Notes: generated from the sequence alone by a model not told the origin. 64,000 bases of DNA from Anabaena sp. WA102 (GCF_001277295.1 NZ_CP011456.1:3360001-3424000), one strand, 5' to 3'. Positions 32,266 to 41,437 are shown, counted from the stretch's first letter. Program-made: numbers and translations.

Positions 32266-32961
32266 ATGAACTTAATTACCAGGATATTTTTGCAAATGTA
32301 CCGTAATCGCTGTTTTCCCCAAGTCTTTGTCTTTATTTTCATGATTACTAGCTTGTTTGCTTGTAGTGTAACTGAAAATAGTACATCTGCAAATGCTAAA
32401 AATCCCCAACGGTCACAGTTAAGCCAAAATAGCTTACCTCAATCTATTTCTCAAGCAGTTCTCAGAGATGCTTCTAGAGTTTCTGGGTTAAAAATTTCTG
32501 ATTTGAAAATTACTCAAGTTACATCTACTATTTTTAGTAATCCCTGTATTTTCCAATTTGGAGAAGTTTGTACAAAGGAATATAATCCTATTCCAGGCTG
32601 GACTATAATTGTACAAGTGAAAGAACAATCTTGGATTTATCATGTCAATAAATCAGGTTCACAAATTCTTTTAGACCCGAAAATTAGCAATAATCAATTA
32701 CCAAAAAAAATTACTAATGGGGTTTTGAGTGATGCTTCTAAACGTTCTGGTTTAGCAATAAGTTCTCTGAAAGTTACCCAGTCAACCCAGAAAACTTTTA
32801 GCAATTCCTGTGTGTTTAATTTTGGTGAAGTCTGCGCTCAAATATTTGATCCCATTAAAGGTTGGGAAGTAATTGTTAAGGTCAAAAATCAATTCTGGAC
32901 TTATCATGTAGATATAACTGGTACACGCATTGTTTTAGATCCTCAAATTACTAAAATTTAA
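32266..32961 (+). CDS. putative lipoprotein with two tandem homologous domains
   Basis: 231 residues; a second ATG lies ten codons in. A hydrophobic signal ends in SLFAC, a lipobox-like motif. The rest is two copies of a domain of about 85 residues: first VLRDASRVSGLKISDLKITQ, FQFGEVCTKEYNPIPGWTII, SWIYHVNKSGSQILLDPKI; second VLSDASKRSGLAISSLKVTQ, FNFGEVCAQIFDPIKGWEVI, FWTYHVDITGTRIVLDPQI. Each copy has two conserved Cys (SNPC/SNSC and GEVC) that probably form a disulfide. I do not know the family. It is likely anchored to a membrane facing the periplasm. Confidence 0.8.
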   Translation: MNLITRIFLQMYRNRCFPQVFVFIFMITSLFACSVTENSTSANAKNPQRSQLSQNSLPQSISQAVLRDASRVSGLKISDLKITQVTSTIFSNPCIFQFGEVCTKEYNPIPGWTIIVQVKEQSWIYHVNKSGSQILLDPKISNNQLPKKITNGVLSDASKRSGLAISSLKVTQSTQKTFSNSCVFNFGEVCAQIFDPIKGWEVIVKVKNQFWTYHVDITGTRIVLDPQITKI

Positions 32962-32964
32962 TAA

Positions 32965-34308
32965 TCAAACACATTCTAACAAAGCTACTTTAAACTCAGC
33001 CGCAGTTTGAAAATGAATTTTTGGCTTTTCTATTAAAGCCAAATCTATCACTTCTGCTAATTTTTCGGGAATACTACTATCACGTTGACGAATGAGGACA
33101 GCATCATTTCTTAGCACACAATTCCAGGAATCACCAACAAAATCACGGGGGAAATATCCCGTTAACATATTATATAAACAAGCAGCACTTGCCCACACAT
33201 CAACCTCTGGTAAGGAATTTTTTAAATCTAGCAATTGTTGACGGCACATAAACGCAGGAGTACCCATTTTCGCACCTGTGAAAGTGTGTCCACTCAATCC
33301 AGCTAAATCAAAAGCTTTGGATAATCCATAATCTCCAATTTTAGCCACCATTTTACCGTTGACCTTGGTAATAAAAATATTATTCGGTTTTAAATCTCGA
33401 TGTACTAAACCTTTTCCTTTTCCTAGTCTTCCGTCTGCTAATTTCACACAAGGAACTTCAACATTATGGGTATATATTAACCCGTCTAGAACTTGCAGAG
33501 TAATATCAACAGCTATGCTAACAGGTAACTGTCCTCCTGATTTCTCCATCAAATTCCAAACATCCCCACCTGCACAATATTCCATTGTAAAGAAAAAGGT
33601 ATTTTCGACATAGCCATAATCTAACATCTGCACCACATGAGGATGTTGTAAATATTTGGTGTTTTCTGTTTCTCGCAAAAACATTTTTACACCCAGTTCT
33701 TTAGCAGCAACTTTAGGTAACATTAACTTTAGTGCTACCCGTTTTTTAGTGGGGATATGTTCAGCTAGAAATACTTCTCCAAATCCACCTTCACCTAAAG
33801 ATTTTATAATCTGATAATTAGAAATTTTCTGGAGATTTTGATTACCTTGATTTGCTAAATTTAGCAGGTTTTTAATAATTTCAAAAAAGTTCGGTCTATT
33901 ATTTTCTTCTGCAACTGGAATATAAGGAGTTTTCTGTTTTTCCAGTTCTGTTTCTACACCAATATCAAAAATAATATCTCCTACCGCTACCTGGTCATTA
34001 TTGACTAAATCATATTCAGTAAAAACTATCTTTTTTGCTTCCTCTGGAGATTCTCCCGCTTTCCTTTGTCCGATTTTTTTACCATTAACAATCGTACCGT
34101 TTAAACTCCCTAAATCACGGATTCTCATTTCTGGAGGATTGATATCTAATAAGCAATGATAGCGGGAAACTGTCATATCAATATTATCGGCAATTTGCAA
34201 ATTGCAATCTTCACCTCTGCCGATAATACAAGTGCTGCGACTATCAAATATATATTGTTTTCCTGAAAGTTTTCCTGTGGTAATGGTGAGGGTGACGGTA
34301 GATGGCAT
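32965..34308 (-). CDS. FHA domain-containing Ser/Thr protein kinase
   Basis: 447 residues. An FHA phosphothreonine-binding domain covers about 1-118 (CIIGRGEDCNLQIA, MTVSRYHCLLDI, LGSLNGTIVNGKKIG). A linker leads to a Hanks-type kinase at about 163-447: GEGGFG (172-177), catalytic Lys194 (VALKLM), HRDLKPNN (303-310) and the metal-binding loop GDYG (326-328 DYG rather than DFG), then GTPAFMCRQQLLD. The active-site residues are complete, so it should be active. FHA plus kinase in one chain suggests recruitment to phosphorylated partners. It is convergent with the lipoprotein gene, only 3 bp apart. Confidence 0.93.
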   Translation of the reverse strand: MPSTVTLTITTGKLSGKQYIFDSRSTCIIGRGEDCNLQIADNIDMTVSRYHCLLDINPPEMRIRDLGSLNGTIVNGKKIGQRKAGESPEEAKKIVFTEYDLVNNDQVAVGDIIFDIGVETELEKQKTPYIPVAEENNRPNFFEIIKNLLNLANQGNQNLQKISNYQIIKSLGEGGFGEVFLAEHIPTKKRVALKLMLPKVAAKELGVKMFLRETENTKYLQHPHVVQMLDYGYVENTFFFTMEYCAGGDVWNLMEKSGGQLPVSIAVDITLQVLDGLIYTHNVEVPCVKLADGRLGKGKGLVHRDLKPNNIFITKVNGKMVAKIGDYGLSKAFDLAGLSGHTFTGAKMGTPAFMCRQQLLDLKNSLPEVDVWASAACLYNMLTGYFPRDFVGDSWNCVLRNDAVLIRQRDSSIPEKLAEVIDLALIEKPKIHFQTAAEFKVALLECV

Positions 34309-34839
34309 TTTCCTAATAATTAATTATTTAAGGTTGTGGTAAATATTATACTCTGTAGGTTGGGCTAAGTGATAAGGCAACCCAACAAATCCAGCCAATT
34401 AAATTTTCATCATGTTGGGTTTCCTTACGTCAGGATATAAGTTATTTAAGTTATTTGTATGGGATTTTGGCAAAAAAGCACTTTCTCAATTATTGGGGGT
34501 TTATTCTCATTATTATTGAGAATTTTATCAATAATGTAACGAGTTTTGGTAATTTCAGCTTGGGGGGTTGACAGTGTTCTGAGTTTTGGGTATCCTTATG
34601 TTAGAGGTGGGAAAGTGTGCGCCCATATATATAGAGTTTTTATTTATCAAGATAATTATTTCCCAAATAAATCGCAGAAGCAGAGAAATAAGAAAATAAA
34701 ATTTGTTCTCATAACCAAAATACCAAAACGTTATCTTGTATCTCAGGATGAAGATGCAATTACAGTAGATATAGAACTGGGAAAGATGGGTAAAATCAGC
34801 AGATAAATAAGTAATTAAGAAATATCAAAATCAGGAATA
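34309..34839. other. gene-poor spacer before the Rpn array
   Basis: 531 bp with a short hairpin-type repeat (GTAGGTTGGGCTAAGTGATA then AGGCAACCCAAC at about 34350-34384). An 86-codon frame at 34546-34806 starts with a non-ATG codon and resembles no protein I know. No convincing gene was seen. Confidence 0.6.
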
Positions 34840-35700
34840 ATGCACACAGACACAATATTCTACCAAATCTTCCTCACGTTCCATACCCTATTATTTGAAA
34901 TTCTGGGAGAACCTACAGAAAACGCCACAGATTATAAATTTACTTCTGTGGAAGTGAAAGAAAAGGCATTTCGATTTGATGGAATTTTTATGGCAGATAG
35001 CGTAGAAAAACCCATCTATTTTGTAGAAGTGCAATTTCAACCCAAACCAGATTTTTACTGGGAATTAATCGCCGAAATCAATATTTATCTCAATCAATTT
35101 AAACCTGTACAAGATTGGCAAGCAGTGGCGTTATTTGCGAAACGGAGTTTAGATGTAGGAGAATTAACAGCTTATCAACAAGAATTGATTAATAGTGGGA
35201 GAATTAAACGAATTTATTTAGATGAATTACCACCAGGTTCAATTGGTATGGGGTTAATTGAGTTAATTGTCAGTCAGGAAGCACAAGCACCGGAATTAGT
35301 TAAAACCCTCATGGCAAGGACTAAGACAGAAGTTGAGAATGACAGAGAAAAACAAGGTATTATAGAATTGTTGGAGACTGTTTTATTGTCCAAATTTTCA
35401 CAATTAAGCCGTCAGGAGATAGAAGCAATGTTTTTAGTGAGTGATATTAAGCAAACAAGGGTATATCAAGAAGCAAAGCAGGAAGGTAGACAGGAAGGTA
35501 GAGAAGAAGGTAGGCAGAATGGTGAGATGATTTTATTAATACGCCAGTTATCAAAAAGGTTTGGAAAATTAAAAGATATTTACATCGAAAATATCAACAG
35601 TCTGAACATAGAACAACTGGAAAAGTTGGGAGAAGCATTATTAGATTTTACAGATATTAATGACTTGGAAACATGGTTAAAATCTGAGATAACCAAGTAA
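34840..35700 (+). CDS. Rpn family recombination-promoting nuclease/putative transposase, copy 1
   Basis: A 286-residue DUF2887-type PD-(D/E)XK protein. Catalytic residues are visible as Asp47 (FRFDGIF), Glu63 and Gln65 (FVEVQFQ), the D...ExQ pattern of the Rpn family. A helical region with KQEGRQEGREEGRQNGEMIL follows, and a C-terminal DUF4351-like segment (LNIEQLEKLGEALLDFTDIN then DLETWLKSE). Known Rpn proteins are nucleases that promote RecA-independent recombination in E. coli. It is the first of five direct tandem copies with 25-bp spacers. The 12-bp repeat coding for EGRQ/EGRE has more units here than in copies 2 and 3. Confidence 0.9.
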   Translation: MHTDTIFYQIFLTFHTLLFEILGEPTENATDYKFTSVEVKEKAFRFDGIFMADSVEKPIYFVEVQFQPKPDFYWELIAEINIYLNQFKPVQDWQAVALFAKRSLDVGELTAYQQELINSGRIKRIYLDELPPGSIGMGLIELIVSQEAQAPELVKTLMARTKTEVENDREKQGIIELLETVLLSKFSQLSRQEIEAMFLVSDIKQTRVYQEAKQEGRQEGREEGRQNGEMILLIRQLSKRFGKLKDIYIENINSLNIEQLEKLGEALLDFTDINDLETWLKSEITK

Positions 35701-35725
35701 TTAAGAAATTTCAAAATCAGGAATA

Positions 35726-36562
35726 ATGCACACAGACACGATATTCTACCAAATCTTCCTCACTTTTCACACTCTATTATTTGAAATTCTGGGTGAACCT
35801 ACAGAAAACGCCACAGATTATCAATTTACTTCTGTGGAAGTGAAAGAAAAAGCATTTCGATTTGATGGAATTTTTATGGCAGATAGCGTAGAAAAACCCA
35901 TCTATTTTGTAGAAGTGCAATTTCAACCAAAACCAGATTTTTACTGGGAATTAATCGCCGAAATCAATATTTATCTCAATCAATTTAAACCTGTACAAGA
36001 TTGGCAAGCAGTGGCGTTATTTGCGAAACGGAGTTTAGATGTAGGAGAATTAACAGCTTATCAACAAGAATTGATTAATAGTGGGAGAATTAAACGAATT
36101 TATTTAGATGAATTACCACCAGGTTCAATTGGTATGGGATTAATTGAGTTAATTGTCAGTCAGGAAGCACAAGCACCGGAATTAGTTAAAACCCTCATGG
36201 CAAGGACTAAGACAGAAGTTGAGAATGACAGAGAAAAACAAGGTATTATAGAATTGTTGGAGACTGTTTTATTGTCCAAATTTTCACAATTAAGCCGTCA
36301 GGAGATAGAAGCAATGTTTTTAGTGAGTGATATTAAGCAAACAAGGGTATATCAAGAAGCCAAGCAGGAAGGGAGACAAGATGGTGAGATGATCTTATTG
36401 ATACGTCAGTTATCAAAAAGGTTTGGAAAATTAAAAGATATTTACATCGAAAATATCAACAGTTTGAACATAGAACAACTGGAAAAGTTGGGAGAAGCAT
36501 TATTAGATTTTACAGATATTAATGACTTGGAAACATGGTTAAAATCTGAGATAACCAAGTAA
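35726..36562 (+). CDS. Rpn family nuclease, copy 2
   Basis: 278 residues, nearly identical to copy 1. The only regional difference is a shorter central repeat (AKQEGRQDGEMIL, one unit), 24 bp less than copy 1, plus scattered substitutions (for example Gln33 for Lys). The Asp47, Glu63 and Gln65 catalytic pattern and the DUF4351 tail are intact. It follows copy 1 by 25 bp with the same AGGAATA leader before the ATG, and no separate promoter is obvious. Confidence 0.9.
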   Translation: MHTDTIFYQIFLTFHTLLFEILGEPTENATDYQFTSVEVKEKAFRFDGIFMADSVEKPIYFVEVQFQPKPDFYWELIAEINIYLNQFKPVQDWQAVALFAKRSLDVGELTAYQQELINSGRIKRIYLDELPPGSIGMGLIELIVSQEAQAPELVKTLMARTKTEVENDREKQGIIELLETVLLSKFSQLSRQEIEAMFLVSDIKQTRVYQEAKQEGRQDGEMILLIRQLSKRFGKLKDIYIENINSLNIEQLEKLGEALLDFTDINDLETWLKSEITK

Positions 36563-36587
36563 TTAAGAAATATCAAAATCAGGAATA

Positions 36588-37424
36588 ATGCACACAGACA
36601 CGATATTCTACCAAATCTTCCTCACTTTTCACACTCTATTATTTGAAATTCTGGGAGAACCTACAGAAAACGCCACAGATTATAAATTTACTTCTGTGGA
36701 AGTGAAAGAAAAGGCATTTCGATTTGATGGAATTTTTATGGCAGATAGTCTAGAAAAACCCATCTATTTTGTAGAAGTGCAATTTCAACCAAAACCAGAT
36801 TTTTACTGGGAATTAATCGCCGAAATCAATATTTATCTCAATCAATTTAAACCTGTACAAGATTGGCAAGCAGTGGCTTTATTTGCGAAACGGAGTTTAG
36901 ATGTAGGAGAATTAACAGCTTATCAACAAGAATTGATTAATAGTGGGAGAATTAAACGAATTTATTTAGATGAATTACCACCGGGTTCAATTGGTATGGG
37001 GTTAATTGAGTTAATTGTCAGCAAGGAAGTACAAGCACCGGAATTAGTTAAAACTCTCTTGGACAGAACTAAGACAGAAGTTGAGAATGACAGAGAAAAA
37101 CAAGGTATTATAGAATTGTTGGAGACTGTTTTATTGTCCAAATTTTCACAATTAAGCCGTCAGGAGATAGAAGCAATGTTTTTAGTGAGTGATATTAAGC
37201 AAACAAGGGTATATCAAGAAGCAAAGCAGGAAGGTAGACAGGATGGTGAGATGATCTTATTGATACGTCAGTTATCAAAAAGGTTTGGAAAATTAAAAGA
37301 TATTTACATCGAAAATATCAACAGTTTGAACATAGAACAACTGGAAAAGTTGGGAGAAGCATTATTAGATTTTACAGATATTAATGACTTGGAAACATGG
37401 TTAAAATCTGAGATAACCAAGTAA
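36588..37424 (+). CDS. Rpn family nuclease, copy 3
   Basis: 278 residues. It differs from copies 1-2 by SLEKPIYFVEV (Leu for Val), SKEVQAPELVKTLLDRTKTE (for SQEAQAPELVKTLMARTKTE) and the short EGRQDGEMI repeat. Catalytic Asp47, Glu63 and Gln65 are present. It shares these variants with copies 4 and 5, so copies 3-5 form one sub-lineage of the amplification. The unit length of 862 bp equals that of copy 2. Confidence 0.9.
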   Translation: MHTDTIFYQIFLTFHTLLFEILGEPTENATDYKFTSVEVKEKAFRFDGIFMADSLEKPIYFVEVQFQPKPDFYWELIAEINIYLNQFKPVQDWQAVALFAKRSLDVGELTAYQQELINSGRIKRIYLDELPPGSIGMGLIELIVSKEVQAPELVKTLLDRTKTEVENDREKQGIIELLETVLLSKFSQLSRQEIEAMFLVSDIKQTRVYQEAKQEGRQDGEMILLIRQLSKRFGKLKDIYIENINSLNIEQLEKLGEALLDFTDINDLETWLKSEITK

Positions 37425-37449
37425 TTAAGAAATATCAAAATCAGGAATA

Positions 37450-38346
37450 ATGCACACAGACACGATATTCTACCAAATCTTCCTCACTTTTCACACTCTA
37501 TTATTTGAAATTCTGGGAGAACCTACAGAAAACGCCACAGATTATAAATTTACTTCTGTGGAAGTGAAAGAAAAGGCATTTCGATTTGATGGAATTTTTA
37601 TGGCAGATAGTCTAGAAAAACCCATCTATTTTGTAGAAGTGCAATTTCAACCAAAACCAGATTTTTACTGGGAATTAATCGCCGAAATCAATATTTATCT
37701 CAATCAATTTAAACCTGTACAAGATTGGCAAGCAGTGGCTTTATTTGCGAAACGGAGTTTAGATGTAGGAGAATTAACAGCTTATCAACAAGAATTGATT
37801 AATAGTGGGAGAATTAAACGAATTTATTTAGATGAATTACCACCGGGTTCAATTGGTATGGGGTTAATTGAGTTAATTGTCAGCAAGGAAGTACAAGCAC
37901 CGGAATTAGTTAAAACTCTCTTGGACAGAACTAAGACAGAAGTTGAGAATGACAGAGAAAAACAAGGTATTATAGAATTGTTGGAGACTGTTTTATTGTC
38001 CAAATTTTCACAATTAAGCCGTCAGGAGATAGAAGCAATGTTTTTAGTGAGTGATATTAAGCAAACAAGGGTATATCAAGAAGCAAAGCAGGAAGGTAGA
38101 CAGGAAGGTAGACAGGAAGGTAGAGAAGAAGGTAGAGAAGAAGGTAGAGAAGAAGGTAGGCAGAATGGTGAGATGATTTTATTAATACGCCAGTTATCAA
38201 AAAGATTTGGAAAGTTAAAAGATATTTACATCGAAAATATCAACAGTCTGAACATAGAACAACTGGAAAAGTTGGGAGAAGCATTATTAGATTTTACAGA
38301 TATTAATGACTTGGAAACATGGTTAAAATCTGAGATAACCAAGTAA
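37450..38346 (+). CDS. Rpn family nuclease, copy 4 (expanded 12-bp repeat)
   Basis: 298 residues, the longest copy. The SLEK and SKEVQAPELVKTLLDR variants match copy 3, but the central repeat has grown to EGRQEGRQEGREEGREEGRE then EGRQNGEMI, 60 bp more than copies 2-3, all in steps of 12 bp. The active-site pattern and C-terminal domain are intact. The charged Glu-Gly-Arg linker probably forms a helix between nuclease and C-terminal parts, so length changes are tolerated. Confidence 0.9.
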   Translation: MHTDTIFYQIFLTFHTLLFEILGEPTENATDYKFTSVEVKEKAFRFDGIFMADSLEKPIYFVEVQFQPKPDFYWELIAEINIYLNQFKPVQDWQAVALFAKRSLDVGELTAYQQELINSGRIKRIYLDELPPGSIGMGLIELIVSKEVQAPELVKTLLDRTKTEVENDREKQGIIELLETVLLSKFSQLSRQEIEAMFLVSDIKQTRVYQEAKQEGRQEGRQEGREEGREEGREEGRQNGEMILLIRQLSKRFGKLKDIYIENINSLNIEQLEKLGEALLDFTDINDLETWLKSEITK

Positions 38347-38371
38347 TTAAGAAATATCAAAATCAGGAATA

Positions 38372-39054
38372 ATGCACACAGACACGATATTCTACCAAAT
38401 CTTCCTCACTTTTCACACTCTATTATTTGAAATTCTGGGTGAACCCACAGAAAACGCCACAGATTATAAATTTACTTCTGTGGAAGTGAAAGAAAAGGCA
38501 TTTCGATTTGATGGAATTTTTATGGCATGATTAATAGTGGGAGAATTAAACGAATTTATTTAGATGAATTACCACCGGGTTCAATTGGTATGGGGTTAAT
38601 TGAGTTAATTGTCAGCAAGGAAGTACAAGCACCGGAATTAGTTAAAACTCTCTTGGACAGAACTAAGACAGAAGTTGAGAATGACAGAGAAAAACAAGGT
38701 ATTATAGAATTGTTGGAGACTGTTTTATTGTCCAAATTTTCACAATTAAGCCGTCAGGAGATAGAAGCAATGTTTTTAGTGAGTGATATTAAGCAAACAA
38801 GGGTATATCAAGAAGCAAAGCAGGAAGGTAGACAGGAAGGTAGAGAAGAAGGTAGAGAAGAAGGTAGGCAGAATGGTGAGATGATTTTATTAATACGCCA
38901 GTTATCAAAAATATTTGGAAAATTGAAAGATATTTACATCGAAAATATCAACAGTTTGAACATAGAACAACTGGAAAAGCTGGGAGAAGCATTATTAGAT
39001 TTTACAGATATTAATGACTTGAAAACATGGTTAGAATCTGAGATAGACAAGTAA
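38372..39054 (+). pseudogene. Rpn family nuclease, copy 5, internally deleted
   Basis: Residues 1-52 match the other copies through FRFDGIFMA. Then 190 bp present in copy 4 (37606-37795) are missing and the frame meets TGA at 38528-38530. The Glu-x-Gln active-site strand is lost. The rest reopens at an ATG that overlaps that stop (ATGA, 38527) and encodes 175 residues (MINSGRIKRIYLDELPPGSI to DLKTWLESEIDK), so a C-terminal fragment might be made by coupling. Unique C-terminal changes suggest relaxed selection. Confidence 0.88.
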
Positions 39055-39065
39055 GTTTATTTAAT

Positions 39066-39345
39066 TGTCAGAATCAGGATTTCCAGGATTTGAGGATTTA
39101 CAGGATGTTATTGAATGATTTTTGGTGGGGAGTTAGTGATTTTTATTTGTCTGATAGCGAAGCGTGGCGTAGCCATATCAGGATTTCCAGGATTTGAGGA
39201 TTTTCAGGATGTTATTGGATGATTTTTGGTGGGGAGTTGGAGATTTTTATTTGTCTGAATCAGGATTTCCAGGATTTCAGGATTTACAGGATGTTGGTTG
39301 GTGTTGAGGTTTTTTGGATGTGAGGATTTTTGTGATGTGGGAACT
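39066..39345. repeat. left part of the 104-bp type repeat array
   Basis: Three units of TCAGGATTTCCAGGATTTGA then GGATTTACAGGATGTTATTG. The junction GTCTGA/ATCAGG is filled by a 22-nt palindromic insert at about 39153-39174 but empty at 39255-39265 (GTCTGAATCAGG). The array continues beyond the ParDE-like genes at 39985. Confidence 0.9.
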
Positions 39346-39394
39346 TTTTGCATATTATTTGTGTGATGATCAAAATTCTCAGTTAATAAACTAT

Positions 39395-39688
39395 CTATTC
39401 TGCGAATAACGCTTCTAAATCTTGACGACCATTTACAATTCTGAGAATTTCCACATTATTATCAACCAATTGATAAAAAATGATGTAACCATTTAAAGGA
39501 AGTCCACGCATTCCCTGTCTTATATATTCGTAACTGCGTCCCATTTGAGGAAATAGCAGTAATTTTTCACACTTTTTTGTGAAATCTTGAAAAAGCATTT
39601 CTCCAGTTTCAATATTTCTGTTTAAAAAATATTCAGAAATGCTATCTAAATCTCGAATTGCTAGAGGTGAAATCAAGCATTGATTCAT
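39395..39688 (-). CDS. RelE/ParE family toxin
   Basis: A 97-residue protein: MNQCLISPLAIRDLDSISEY, then KLLLFPQMGRSYEYIRQGMR, GLPLNGYIIFYQLVDNNVEI and LRIVNGRQDLEALF. This is the normal ParE/RelE fold with the conserved Arg in GRSYEYIR/GMRG and the C-terminal (V/I)xxGRQDLE segment. Its ATG overlaps the antitoxin stop by 4 bases. ParE-type toxins poison gyrase, while RelE-type ones cleave mRNA; the sequence alone does not decide. It is embedded inside the 104-bp repeat array. Confidence 0.85.
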   Translation of the reverse strand: MNQCLISPLAIRDLDSISEYFLNRNIETGEMLFQDFTKKCEKLLLFPQMGRSYEYIRQGMRGLPLNGYIIFYQLVDNNVEILRIVNGRQDLEALFAE

Positions 39689-39951
39689 TTTTTCTCCTCA
39701 CGCGCATGACGAAATTTTGCCTGTATCTGTTCAACAACTGTTTCTAAAGGAACTCCTTCCCCTCGTTCTAATTCTGCTGCGGCTTCATTAACTTTAACTC
39801 TCACGTCTTCTACCCAGTCTTCATATTCTCCTTGTTTTTCTTGTAAAAGTTGTAGAGCTTGATTAATAACGGCTTCAGCATTAGGAAATCTCCCTTGAGC
39901 TAACTGGTTTTGAATAAACTGTTCTTGTTCTGGTTTTAGGGTAATATTCAT
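39685..39951 (-). CDS. ParD-like antitoxin
   Basis: 88 residues: MNITLKPEQEQFIQNQLAQG, RFPNAEAVINQALQLLQEKQ and a charged C-terminus (AAAELERGEGVPLETVVEQI). The LKPEQEQFI...GRFPNAEAVINQAL pattern is the ParD ribbon-helix-helix N-terminus. It is the upstream gene of the module, which should repress itself. Repeat units flank it on both sides, so the operon promoter must lie in the few tens of bases before 39985. Confidence 0.87.
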   Translation of the reverse strand: MNITLKPEQEQFIQNQLAQGRFPNAEAVINQALQLLQEKQGEYEDWVEDVRVKVNEAAAELERGEGVPLETVVEQIQAKFRHAREEKK

Positions 39952-39984
39952 TGCTATTTCCTATAACTGATAATTTTCATTATA

Positions 39985-41000
39985 AACGTAATTGTCAGAA
40001 TCAGGATTTTCAGGATTTGAGGATTTACAGGATGTGATTGGATGATTTTTGGTGGGGAGTTGGTGATTTTTATTTGTCTGATAGCGAAGTGTGGCGTAGC
40101 CATATCAGGATTTTCAGGATTTGAGGATTTACAGGATGTGATTGGATGATTGTTTGGTGGGGATTTGGTGATTTTTATTTGTCTGATAGCGAAGCGTGGC
40201 GTAGCCATATCAGGATTTCCAGGATTTGAGGATTTACAGGATGTTATTGGATGATTTTTGGTGGGGAGTTGGTGATTTTTATTTGTCTGATAGCGAAGCG
40301 TGGCGTAGCCATATCAGGATTTACAGGATTTGAGGATTTACAGGATGTTGTTGGATGATTTTTGGTGGGGAGTTGGTGATTTTTATTTGTCTGATAGCGA
40401 AGCGTGGCGTAGCCATATCAGGATTTTCAGGATTTGAGGATTTACAGGATGTGATTGGATGATTTTTGGTGGGGAGTTGGTGATTTTTATTTGTCTGATA
40501 GCGAAGCGTGGCGTAGCCATATCAGGATTTTCAGGATTTGAGGATTTACAGGATGTGATTGGATGATTGTTTGGTGGGGATTTGGTGATTTTTATTTGTC
40601 TGATAGCGAAGCGTGGCGTAGCCATATCAGGATTTCCAGGATTTGAGGATTTTCAGGATGTGATTGGATGATTTTTGGTGGGGATTTGGTGATTTTTAAT
40701 TGTCAGAATCAGGATTTCCAGGATTTGAGGATTTTCAGGATGTTATTGGATGATTTTTGGTGGAGAGTTGGGGATTTTTATTTGTCTGATAGCGAAGCGT
40801 GGCGTAGCCATATCAGGATTTTCAGGATTTGAGGATTTACAGGATGTGATTGGATGATTTTTGGTGGGGAGTTGGTGATTTTTATTTGTCTGATAGCGAA
40901 GCGTGGCGTAGCCATATCAGGATTTTCAGGATTTGAGGATTTACAGGATGTGATTGGATGATTTTTGGTGGAGAGTTGGTGATTTTTCAGGATGTTTTTG
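39985..41000. repeat. tandem array of about 104-bp units, most with a 22-nt SDR-type insert
   Basis: GTCTGATAGCGAAG occurs at 40076, 40181, 40285, 40389, 40493, 40598, 40785 and 40889, mostly 104-105 bp apart. Each unit reads CAGGATTTTCAGGATTTGAG then GATTTACAGGATG, followed by TGATTTTTGGTGGGGAGTTG. One unit near 40700 has the uninserted junction GTCAGAATCAGG. Open frames on the minus strand are repeat artefacts. Confidence 0.95.
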
Positions 41001-41039
41001 AATGATTATTTTTGAATAATTTAAACCATCTATAAATTA

Positions 41040-41265
41040 CCATCCTGTTAATCCTTTAATCCTGGTTATCCTGATTCTGACAAATACAACTTTCATCACC
41101 AACAAACCATCTAAAAATTACCATCCTGTAAATCCTTTAATCCTGGATATCCTGATATGGCTAACGCCACGCTACGCTATCAGACAAATACAACTTTCAT
41201 CACCAACAAACCATCTAAAAATTACCATCCTGTAAATCCTTTAATCCTGGAAATCCTGATTCAGA
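41040..41265. repeat. inverted copies of the CAGGAT repeat before rpmI
   Basis: Two and a half units in opposite orientation: CATCCTGTTAATCCTTTAAT then CCTGGTTATCCTGATTCTGA, and one carrying the palindromic insert (ATGGCTAACGCCACGCTACG, then CTATCAGAC). The inverted orientation relative to 39985-41000 would let the two blocks pair as a very large hairpin or act in inversion. Confidence 0.88.
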
Positions 41266-41437
41266 CGATCCAAAAGTTTACTATATATGCGCGGACAGAT
41301 TTCCACTCCTAACATTAGTGTAAACTAAAATTTTCGCCTTGTCAAGTCTTGAGGTAAAATCTTTTGAATATAATGGCTGTGTCCTGGGAATCCTTGCCGA
41401 TCTTGCCAAGGGGGCATACAATTTGCATTTTCTCATA

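Noticed and set aside
34546..34806. 86-codon frame before the Rpn array
   Set aside because: Non-ATG start, no ribosome-binding site, no recognisable features, and composition like the spacer.
39985..41000. 104-bp array as CRISPR
   Set aside because: Units are wholly repeated, much longer than repeat-spacer units, and contain no unique spacers.
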